Shown: in pieces, positions 1-5,226 of the stretch
How positions within the stretch are numbered: position 1 is the first letter of the stretch
Layout of the letters: the number at the start of each line of letters is the position of its first letter
DNA from: Chitinophagales bacterium
Lineage (GTDB): Bacteria; Bacteroidota; Bacteroidia; Chitinophagales; Chitinophagaceae
NCBI GenBank assembly: GCA_015654495.1
Contig: JAATGW010000029.1
Coordinates: 1-5,226, forward strand
Length of the DNA stretch: 5,226 bases
Direction of reading: 5' to 3'
The notes under the pieces: generated by a model
Databases searched by the model: none
Seen by the model: only the letters and a program-made list of their open reading frames with translations
Told to the model about the DNA's origin: nothing
Translations under genes and position numbers: made by a program

Positions 1-1
1 T

Positions 2-1057
2 GGTAACAACAATGGAGTACTGGTTACGGGAGCAACAATCAGCGGTGGTAACCTTACGCTTACTTTCGGTGCAGGCAAGTCGGGCACAGCAACAATAAAA
101 GTGAGGGCGACAGATGCTGAGACTTTGTTTGTGGAAGATGAGTTTGTGGTGACTGTGGCAGCCAATACCAAACCGGTAATAGTGAATGAGTTACCTGATT
201 TCACGTATCCGCTCGGTCAGACAAGCAGCATTATCAGTCTTGCAGATGTGTTTAATGATGATGGCGGCGCAGCAAACCTCACATTAACAGTTTCGGCCTA
301 TTCCAATCCTGCAATGATTCCTACGGCAACCATCACAGGAACCAATCTTACGCTCACCTTCGGTGCAGGTGTTCAGGGAACATCAACTATGAGAATCAGA
401 GCCCGTGATGCACAGGGTCTGTCGGTAGAAGATGTGATAGTAATTAAGGTTATTGCGGGAGCTAATACAGCGCCTGTTGTAAGTAATCCGATTCCTGATC
501 AGTCAGTAAATGCAGGCACAGCGAACAAAGTGATCAGCCTGGCCAATACCTTCACGGATAATGGTGGCGCAGCGAATATAACGCTAACGGTTAGTGGTAA
601 TTCAAATACAGCACTGGTAACAGGGGCTACGGTTTCAGGAACCAACCTTACCCTCACATTTGGTACCGGTGTAACGGGAACATCTACAGTGAAGGTAAAG
701 GCAACGGATGCACAGGGACTGTTTGTGGAAGATGTGTTTGTGGTAACAGTAGCAGCAGTACTCACGCCGCCGGTGGTAACAACACCGATTCCTGATCAGT
801 CAGTGACAATGGGTACAACTACCAAAGTGATCAGCCTGGCAGGTACGTTCACAGATGAGAAAGGACCAGCCAATATTACACTGAGTGTAAGTGGCAACAC
901 GAATACAGCGCTTGTAACAGGAGCCAGTATCAGTGGCACCAACCTCACGCTGACATTTGCATCAAATCTTACAGGAACAGCAAATATCAAAGTGAAAGCG
1001 CTGGACAGCGATGGATTGTTTGTGGAAGATGAGTTCAAGGCAGATGTGGTAGTGGGT
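2..1057 (+). repeat. Tandem ~297-bp coding repeats (Ig-like modules)
   Basis: Four consecutive modules lie within the secreted protein: partial 2-163, then 164-463 (100 codons), 464-760 (99) and 761-1057 (99). The module consensus runs P-V-V-x-x-P-I-P-D-Q-S-V, then ISLA-x-TFTD, ANITL-x-VSGN, NTALVTGA, SGTNLTLTF, K-x-KA and GLFVEDEF. The second and third full copies are about two-thirds identical in protein by eye. They also share exact DNA blocks 297 bp apart: 20 bp at 488-507 and 785-804, and 18 bp at 526-543 and 823-840. The first full copy (TYPLGQTSSIISLADVF) is more diverged. Because the array is cut by the left edge, the total copy number is unknown. Confidence 0.88.
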
Positions 1058-2086
1058 ATACCGGTAACACATATCAGGCTGGCAGCAGGTGGTCCTGGTC
1101 ACACATTCGGAACAGAGGTGTGGTCAGCGGACCAGTACTTCACGGGAGGAAGTGCGTCCGGGGAAACACTGCCGATAGCAAACACAACCAATGACCTGTT
1201 GTACCAGACCGAACGCTGGGGTAATACAACCTACAGTATTCCGGTTCCGAATGGTGCATATTCTGTGAAGCTTCATTTTGCTGAGATTTTCTTCACAACA
1301 CCAGGCAACAGGATCTTTAATGTGAATATCGAAGGCGGACAGAAGACCCTTACTAACTATGATATCGTAGCGAAAGCAGGGGCAGGTGCAACAGCAGTAA
1401 TTGAAAGCTTCACTGATGTTAATGTGGCCGATGGAAACATGACGATCACACTCACAGGGGTAACCGATAATGCGAAGATTTCCGGTATCGAGGTAATCTC
1501 AAACGCACAGTCTGGTGGAAATTCAAGGATCGCTGTTAACGGAACCATTGATGTGAAAGCAGGTAATGATATTGTGGAAGTGAACTGGACTTCAGGTGAT
1601 CAGACAGAAGGAGACTTTACGATTGAAAGATCATCTGACGGCAAGAATTTCGAATCATTACAGACCACAACTGTATCAAAGAATGACCGTAAGAACCTGG
1701 TGAGGAGATTTGCTGATGTCAGTCCTTACGATGGTACATCCTATTACAGAATCAGGAAAGCGGCAAGAAACGGAATGCCGGTCAGCTATTCTGAGGTGAG
1801 ACAGGTAATCATCAGTAAGAATAATCACAGCTTCCTGGTTTATCCGAACCCGAATAATACAGGAGTATTGTTCCTTGAGTTCCCTAAAGAACTCGGTACA
1901 CAGGAAAACCTGAAACTGAGGGTACTGAATATGCAGGGCGCGGTCATGTATCAGCAATCACAGCCAGGCAGAACAGGAATACTGTTGAAACTTACCCTGC
2001 CGATGAATATTGTTAATGGAACCTATATCGTCGAAATTGAAAAGAACGGTAAACGGCACCATTCAAGATTTATCCTGAACAGGTAA
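2..2086 (+). CDS. Secreted Ig-like repeat / malectin / T9SS C-terminal domain protein (5' partial)
   Basis: The frame is open from the first complete codon at 2 to TAA at 2084-2086, so the start and signal peptide lie to the left of the window. Domains in order: a partial Ig-like repeat (2-163), three full Ig-like repeats of 99-100 residues (164-1057), a malectin domain (1064-1498; motifs RLAAGG, WSADQYFTGG, YQTERWG, YSVKLHFAEI, NYDIVAKAG, KISGIEV), a fibronectin type III-like segment (about 1550-1810; WTSGDQTEGDFTIERSSDG) and a T9SS type A sorting domain (about 1829-2083; FLVYPNPNNTG to NGTYIVEIEKNG and the final FILNR). Family knowledge: T9SS C-terminal domains direct proteins across the outer membrane for surface anchoring or release, and malectin domains bind carbohydrate. 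A surface carbohydrate-binding or adhesive role is therefore inferred. No catalytic domain is visible, but one could lie upstream. A strong terminator follows. The Ig-like label is by sequence style; a cadherin-like beta-sandwich is an alternative. Confidence 0.9.
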   Translation, partial: GNNNGVLVTGATISGGNLTLTFGAGKSGTATIKVRATDAETLFVEDEFVVTVAANTKPVIVNELPDFTYPLGQTSSIISLADVFNDDGGAANLTLTVSAYSNPAMIPTATITGTNLTLTFGAGVQGTSTMRIRARDAQGLSVEDVIVIKVIAGANTAPVVSNPIPDQSVNAGTANKVISLANTFTDNGGAANITLTVSGNSNTALVTGATVSGTNLTLTFGTGVTGTSTVKVKATDAQGLFVEDVFVVTVAAVLTPPVVTTPIPDQSVTMGTTTKVISLAGTFTDEKGPANITLSVSGNTNTALVTGASISGTNLTLTFASNLTGTANIKVKALDSDGLFVEDEFKADVVVGIPVTHIRLAAGGPGHTFGTEVWSADQYFTGGSASGETLPIANTTNDLLYQTERWGNTTYSIPVPNGAYSVKLHFAEIFFTTPGNRIFNVNIEGGQKTLTNYDIVAKAGAGATAVIESFTDVNVADGNMTITLTGVTDNAKISGIEVISNAQSGGNSRIAVNGTIDVKAGNDIVEVNWTSGDQTEGDFTIERSSDGKNFESLQTTTVSKNDRKNLVRRFADVSPYDGTSYYRIRKAARNGMPVSYSEVRQVIISKNNHSFLVYPNPNNTGVLFLEFPKELGTQENLKLRVLNMQGAVMYQQSQPGRTGILLKLTLPMNIVNGTYIVEIEKNGKRHHSRFILNR

Positions 2087-2122
2087 TAAATAACATCCGA
2101 AAAACCCGGTATTACGAAAACG

Positions 2123-2157
2123 AGGCCGGCTCACTCAGTGAGCCGGCCTTTTCTTTA
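2123..2157. terminator. Strong intrinsic terminator, probably bidirectional
   Basis: A perfect 12-bp GC-rich stem (2123-2134, AGGCCGGCTCAC, pairing with 2138-2149) closes a 3-nt loop (TCA). On the plus strand TTTTCTTT follows, which suits termination of the T9SS protein gene 36 bp after its stop. Read on the minus strand, the same stem is followed by CGTTTTCG, so it could also stop transcripts arriving from the convergent ferritin gene, though with a weaker U tract. Confidence 0.85.
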
Positions 2158-2215
2158 TATATTTTCGGACGGTGAAGTTTAAGCTAAAAGTCTTAAGCCT
2201 TATTGGCTGTTGACA

Positions 2216-2272
2216 CCAGCCCCAGCCCCCAGTTTCCGACTCCCGACTCCTGACTCCCGACTCCCGTCTCAC
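2216..2272. repeat. C-rich heptamer tandem repeat array
   Basis: Four heptamers of form GACTCC(C/T) run in tandem at 2238-2265, followed by a decayed fifth unit (GTCTCAC, 2266-2272). The array is preceded by a C-rich block with two copies of CCAGCCC (2216-2222 and 2222-2228). On the minus strand the unit reads GGGAGTC. The fifth unit overlaps the stop codon of the ferritin gene (2269-2271), so the array forms the start of that gene's 3' untranslated region. It resembles the short intergenic heptamer repeats that are dispersed in some bacterial genomes. Dispersal in this genome cannot be judged from one window. Confidence 0.75.
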
Positions 2273-2763
2273 TCCATAGCCATCCCCGGCAGATCACGAT
2301 CGAAAATATAGAGACCACCTTTATCATCACCGATAAGCTTTAATTTATCCATGATCCTTCGGGCAAGTGCCTCCTCTTCAATCTGCTCACTTACATACCA
2401 TTGCAGGAAATTATGAGTCGTATAGTCTTTTTCCTTAAGGCAGATATCAACGAGTTTGTTGATTTCGGTGCTCACGAATACTTCATGCGTAAGTACTTCC
2501 TGAAAAAGTTCCCGGATGCTTTTGTATTTCTGTGCCGGCTGGTTTAGCGCAGGAATCACAGCATGACCGCCACGTTCATTGATAAATTTCACGAGTTTAA
2601 GCATATGAAGCCTCTCCTCGTCTGAATGCTTAAACAGGAAAGTAGCTATTCCGCTCAGGCCCGCAACTTCGGACCATGAAGCCATCGCCAGATAAACCTG
2701 AGATGATTCTGCTTCCAGTAAAACCTGCTGATTAAGTGCTTTTTCGATTTTTGCCGATATCAT
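2269..2763 (-). CDS. ftnA: Bacterial non-haem ferritin (FtnA type)
   Basis: Iron-storage protein of 164 residues, the usual length of bacterial ferritins. The family forms a cytoplasmic 24-subunit shell that oxidises Fe(II) and stores the mineral. Ferroxidase ligands fall at the same positions as in E. coli FtnA: Glu17, Glu50 and His53 (site A), Glu94 and Glu130 with Gln127 (site B), plus Tyr24. The third-site residues Glu49, Glu126 and Glu129 are also present. Bacterioferritin is less likely because the sequence matches the FtnA pattern throughout (for example SSQVYLAMASW, HSDEERLHMLK, LQWYVSEQIEEE). The ATG at 2763-2761 gives the normal N-terminus (MISAKIEKALN). No clear Shine-Dalgarno sequence is visible, which is common in Bacteroidota. 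A 7-of-8 match to TAnnTTTG (TTAGTTTG, minus strand 2835-2828) is a weak promoter candidate. The gene is divergent from the Nfu gene and convergent with the T9SS protein gene, and its stop codon is overlapped by a heptamer repeat. Confidence 0.95.
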   Translation of the reverse strand: MISAKIEKALNQQVLLEAESSQVYLAMASWSEVAGLSGIATFLFKHSDEERLHMLKLVKFINERGGHAVIPALNQPAQKYKSIRELFQEVLTHEVFVSTEINKLVDICLKEKDYTTHNFLQWYVSEQIEEEALARRIMDKLKLIGDDKGGLYIFDRDLPGMAME

Positions 2764-2860
2764 AACTGACTATTATGGTTAATAAATAGGTATTCGCGCA
2801 ATATTGTCATGAAAATACATTATAACCCAAACTAAACCTGTAAAAATCCCCGCTTGTCAC

Positions 2861-2868
2861 TATTTTTG
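2861..2868 (+). promoter_or_regulatory. Putative -7 promoter element for the Nfu gene
   Basis: TATTTTTG is an exact match to the Bacteroidota -7 consensus TAnnTTTG. Transcription would be expected to begin around 2873-2876, giving a leader of about 20 nt before the ATG at 2894. No good TTG or TTTG -33 partner is seen at the expected distance upstream, so the assignment rests on the -7 element and its position. Confidence 0.5.
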
Positions 2869-2893
2869 TAGTTCACAATTGAAACAGGTGGAT

Positions 2894-3490
2894 ATGATTA
2901 AAACTGGCAACCTCGTCATCAGTATTTACACTGAAATGACCCCCAATCCCGAAACAATGAAATTTGTAGCAAACAAGTTATTGTATCCGGGCAAGAGCAT
3001 CGACTTTCCTGATGTAGACAGTGCTAAACCTTCACCACTGGCAAACGAATTATTCGGTTTTCCCTTTGTGAAAAGTGTTTTCATAGCAAGCAATTTTGTT
3101 ACACTGACTAAAACTCCGGACACTGACTGGGAAGATATAAAACCCGCGATCAGAAGTTTTCTTAAAGAATATCTGGAAGAAGGTAAAACGGTGATCAATG
3201 AAGATGAAGTTCCGGCCATTCAGAAAGAAGGTCAGAATATCGTTCTTTCTGAAGACGGCGATGTGGTAAAACGTATAAAAGAATTACTTGAAAATTATGT
3301 GAAGCCGGCAGTTGAGATGGATGGAGGCGCCATTCAGTTTAAGAAATTTGATGATGGCGTGGTAACACTGATGTTACAGGGAAGCTGCAGCGGATGTCCA
3401 TCATCAATGATCACACTGAAAGCAGGAATTGAAGGAATGATGAAGAGAATGATTCCTGAAGTGAATGAAGTTGTTGCAGAAGCAGAATAA
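2894..3490 (+). CDS. nfu: Nfu-type Fe-S cluster scaffold/carrier protein (NifU family)
   Basis: Protein of 198 residues from the ATG at 2894. It has an N-terminal Nfu_N domain (about residues 10-98; IYTEMTPNPETMKF, FGFPFVKSVFI) and a C-terminal NifU-like domain (about 122-195) with PAVEMDGGAIQF and the cluster-binding C-S-G-C motif (Cys165 and Cys168). In this family two CxxC motifs from a dimer hold a 4Fe-4S cluster that is passed to client enzymes in the cytoplasm. The frame also offers an upstream TTG at 2879. The ATG is preferred because the TATTTTTG element would put the transcript start only a few bases before the TTG. AGGTGG (2886-2891) lies just 2 nt before the ATG, too close for an ideal ribosome binding site. 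The Met at 2936 would cut into Nfu_N. The gene is divergent from ferritin, consistent with a shared role in iron use. A terminator follows at 3515. Confidence 0.93.
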   Translation: MIKTGNLVISIYTEMTPNPETMKFVANKLLYPGKSIDFPDVDSAKPSPLANELFGFPFVKSVFIASNFVTLTKTPDTDWEDIKPAIRSFLKEYLEEGKTVINEDEVPAIQKEGQNIVLSEDGDVVKRIKELLENYVKPAVEMDGGAIQFKKFDDGVVTLMLQGSCSGCPSSMITLKAGIEGMMKRMIPEVNEVVAEAE

Positions 3491-3491
3491 T

Positions 3492-4656
3492 TTATTTTAC
3501 CGGTATATTTTTATGAAGCAGCGGGTTCACCTGCTGCTTCTTTTTTAATATCACTCCACGCTCTTTCAGATACTGCATGATAAAATCATAACATGCTTCA
3601 TGATTACCTACCCGTTCAGGAGGGAAAACACCCTTTTCAGAAAATAGTTTTTTTGCCAGCAGGTTGGCTGTTGCAGTACAGGTATACCCTGTGGTTCGGC
3701 TCATGGAACTGATACCGGTTGCTTCAGCAAACCTGTCGAGCAGATAAAAATGAAGCGTTTCATCATTGCCATTCATTCTTCCTTTAAGAATTATTTTGAG
3801 AACAGTAAACTCTTTTTCATCAGGAGCAAGCCGCCATTCCCTGAACAGGATACGGCTTGTAAATTCGATCGGACTAATACTGGCGCCACCGATATCCAGT
3901 TTTTTTTCGTCGAAAAATCCACCTTGTTTTAATGCCTTTATCAGCGCGATATGCCCGGGGTAGCGCAGTGTTTTTTTTGATTTTTTATATAAGGCATTGT
4001 GATTAATAATGATCTCAAGCCATCAGTATTAAATGCTTCAAGTGTACCTACTCCTTCAAAGTCCATATATTCCGCATCACTTAATGCAGTCCTTGAAACA
4101 ATATGTCCGTTTTCCAGCATCCTCGCAGGTCTCGTGTATTCTTCAATAACATCTACCGGGGAAAATGGTGCCTTGTATTCGAAAGGTTTTTTCCTGATTT
4201 CAGGTAAACCACCTTCATAAATCTCCATTGCTTCAATTTCCATTATTTCATTGTACCTGCCTACAACAAAATTGCTTATACCAGGAGCCACGCCACAGTC
4301 GGTTATTACAGTACTGTTGTTTTGTTTTGCAAGCTCGCCCAGTTGCAGGGTATCTTCAGGAGAAAAAGAAATATCTGCGATCAGCTTACCACAAAGAATA
4401 ACCGCTTTTAATGTATCAAATCCCATAAACCCCGGAACTGCAGTTACTACCAGTTCAAAACCATCCAGCCATTCTTTATAGGAAGCATAATCTTTCAGGT
4501 TTGCAGTTACAATTTTTACCAGGGGATATTTTTTCTGAACCAATGCAAGTATTGCGGCATTTATATCAAAAGCCGTCACATCATGTTCTGAAGAGAGGTC
4601 GCCTGCTATTACACTTCCTACCAGTCCGCACCTAATACTGCGATTTTTAAATGCAA
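3492..4656 (-). pseudogene. Saccharopine dehydrogenase family oxidoreductase, two frameshifts
   Basis: The minus strand encodes a NAD(P)-binding saccharopine dehydrogenase / lysine 6-dehydrogenase-like protein split over three frames. Segment 1 (4656-4627) reads IAVLGA from a TTG start. Segment 2 (4627-3979) continues GLVGSVIAGDL, VTAFDIN, AVPGFMGF, DCGVAPGISN, GGLPE, SPVDVIEEYTRPAR and LEAFNTDGLRSLL. Segment 3 (3971-3492) continues TLRYPGH to TGYTCTATANLL and the stop. Each junction is repaired by one added base: a G inside the Rossmann GAGLVG motif (plus strand 4625-4629, TCCGC) and an A in an A8 run (plus T8, 3971-3978). The repaired gene would give about 388 residues, normal for the family, with no other stop. 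The family oxidises amino-acid substrates such as saccharopine or lysine; the exact substrate here is unknown. The only in-frame start before IAVLGA is TTG at 4656-4654. The good preservation suggests either a very young pseudogene or sequencing errors in an intact gene. Confidence 0.85.
3515..3546 (+). terminator. Intrinsic terminator of the Nfu gene, inside the convergent gene's coding end
   Basis: GAAGCAGC (3515-3522) pairs with GCTGCTTC (3533-3540). The stem extends through a G-T wobble and two G-C pairs to a TTCA loop (3526-3529). Six T residues follow (3541-3546), giving a classical rho-independent terminator for the plus strand 25 bp after the Nfu stop. On the minus strand the hairpin is followed by A-rich sequence, so it should not stop transcription of the opposing gene. 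It sits within the last codons of the minus-strand dehydrogenase gene. Confidence 0.8.
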
Positions 4657-4672
4657 ACCATTTAAAACTCAG

Positions 4673-4680
4673 CAAATAAA
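4673..4680 (-). promoter_or_regulatory. Candidate -7 element for the saccharopine dehydrogenase-like gene
   Basis: On the minus strand, 4680-4673 reads TTTATTTG, a 7-of-8 match to TAnnTTTG. It would start transcription about 10 nt before the TTG start at 4656 and downstream of the ATG at 4693, which would support the TTG start. The region is AT-rich and no -33 partner is clear, so this is weak. Confidence 0.25.
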
Positions 4681-4716
4681 AGCAAAGATTCATTAGGCCA
4701 GATAAAAATTAGTGTT

Positions 4717-4724
4717 GATTTTTG
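4717..4724 (+). promoter_or_regulatory. Candidate -7 element for the pnuC-type gene
   Basis: GATTTTTG is a 7-of-8 match to TAnnTTTG. Its transcript would begin within a few bases of the ATG at 4733, implying a nearly leaderless mRNA. No -33 partner or Shine-Dalgarno sequence is evident. The 76-bp divergent gap (4657-4732) is too short to hold a typical riboswitch. Confidence 0.2.
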
Positions 4725-4732
4725 ATCCGCTC

Positions 4733-5226
4733 ATGGAAAGTATCTGGTATCAGTTTACAGAAGGAATGCGCAATACTACGCTGCAGGAATATATCGCTGT
4801 TTTTACAGGTATCGCCAGCGTCTGGTTTTCAAAAAAAGAACATATACTCGTATACCCTGTCGGTCTTATAAATACCGTGATTTATGTGTATATCAGTATT
4901 CAGGCACATCTCCTTGGTGAAGCAAGCGTGAATATTTTTTACAGCATTATGAGTATTTATGGCTGGTTTAACTGGGCGCGCACAAATGAACAAAAAGAGC
5001 ATGTAGTTCATATTACAGATAGTTCGCGTAAGGACCTGTTGCAGCAATGGATGTTTTTTGCCTTCTGTTTTATATCGATTTACCTTGCCTTGCAGTATTC
5101 AAAACACAATTTTGCGAAGGAGGCGATACCGCTTCCTGATGCTTTTGCAGCAGCTACAGCATTTACAGGCATGTGGCTTATGACAAAGAAAAAGGTGGAA
5201 AGCTGGTATTGGTGGATTGCTACCAA
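4733..5226 (+). CDS. pnuC: PnuC-family nicotinamide riboside (vitamin) transporter, 3' partial
   Basis: Open from ATG at 4733 to the right edge; 164 complete codons are visible, and the family is usually a little over 180-200 residues, so only the end is missing. Family knowledge: PnuC proteins are inner-membrane facilitators that import nicotinamide riboside for NAD synthesis. Close relatives (PnuT, PnuX) carry thiamine or riboflavin, so the substrate is not fixed by this sequence. Diagnostic motifs are TLQEYIAVFTGIASVWFSKK (15-34), HILVYPVGLINTVIYVYIS (37-55), NIFYSIMSIYGWFNW (67-81), the helix LLQQWMFFAFCFISIYLAL (102-120), AAATAFTGMWLMTKKK (139-154) and the Trp-rich ESWYWWIA (156-163). 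At least five hydrophobic segments are visible, with a sixth beginning at the edge. The gene is divergent from the frameshifted dehydrogenase gene. No thiamine or NAD genes are in view to settle the substrate. Confidence 0.9.
   Translation, partial: MESIWYQFTEGMRNTTLQEYIAVFTGIASVWFSKKEHILVYPVGLINTVIYVYISIQAHLLGEASVNIFYSIMSIYGWFNWARTNEQKEHVVHITDSSRKDLLQQWMFFAFCFISIYLALQYSKHNFAKEAIPLPDAFAAATAFTGMWLMTKKKVESWYWWIAT

Noticed and set aside
101..103. GTG as the start codon of the secreted Ig-like repeat protein
   Set aside because: The same frame is open and clearly homologous (same module sequence) back to position 2, so this GTG is an internal Val codon and the true start lies outside the window.
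499..1957. Several minus-strand open frames antisense to the repeat, malectin and sorting-domain regions
   Set aside because: They mirror the coding bias of the real plus-strand gene; their products repeat in step with the Ig-like modules and have no independent features.
2238..2272. CRISPR array
   Set aside because: The units are contiguous heptamers without spacers, far shorter than CRISPR repeats, and no cas gene is nearby.
2764..2860. Fur-like operator between ferritin and Nfu genes
   Set aside because: I looked for GATAAT/ATTATC-type inverted repeats and saw only short AT-rich near-palindromes (around 2791-2806), not enough for a call.
3971..3978. Programmed frameshift at the A8 tract
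   Set aside because: A second frameshift at a non-slippery GG site in the same gene must also be repaired, so a programmed event at A8 alone cannot yield the full protein.
3750..4481. Plus-strand open frames antisense to the dehydrogenase-like gene
   Set aside because: The minus-strand reading gives a well-conserved enzyme across the whole stretch, so these are antisense by-products.
4691..4693. ATG as start of the saccharopine dehydrogenase-like gene
   Set aside because: The residues from this ATG up to GLVG do not resemble the family N-terminus. The correct N-terminal residues (KIAVLGA) are found in another frame from TTG 4656, showing that this ATG is joined to the gene only by the frameshift.
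4829..5047. 72-codon minus-strand open frame
   Set aside because: It lies antisense to the clearly recognisable pnuC-type gene and shows no domain or motif of its own.

Overview
The window looks like chromosomal DNA of a Bacteroidota bacterium, most likely near the Chitinophagaceae or Cytophagia. The evidence is a secreted multidomain protein with a type IX secretion (T9SS) C-terminal sorting domain, a Bacteroidota-type -7 promoter element (TAnnTTTG), weak or absent Shine-Dalgarno sequences, and housekeeping proteins of the types common in that phylum. This placement is an inference from protein style. No rRNA or tRNA gene is present to confirm it.

Layout, left to right: (1) the 3' part of a large plus-strand gene for a secreted protein made of tandem ~99-residue Ig-like repeats, a malectin domain, a fibronectin-like segment and a T9SS sorting domain; (2) a strong hairpin terminator and a short GC-rich heptamer repeat array in the convergent gap; (3) a minus-strand ferritin gene (ftnA type) with a complete ferroxidase centre; (4) a divergent plus-strand Nfu-type Fe-S scaffold gene behind a good TAnnTTTG element; (5) a minus-strand saccharopine dehydrogenase family gene carrying two single-base frameshifts; (6) a divergent plus-strand pnuC-type vitamin transporter gene that runs off the right edge.

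The five genes alternate in direction, so no multi-gene operon is visible. The one functional pairing is ferritin (iron storage) with Nfu (Fe-S cluster delivery), which share a 130-bp divergent intergenic region and plausibly belong to one iron economy. The saccharopine dehydrogenase-like and PnuC genes are ordinary metabolic and transport genes with no evident link to them.

I see no phage, insertion sequence, CRISPR array, toxin-antitoxin or defence system, and no convincing novel multi-gene system. The most notable points are the doubly frameshifted dehydrogenase gene, the heptamer array that runs into the ferritin stop codon, and the Nfu terminator that lies inside the coding end of its convergent neighbour.
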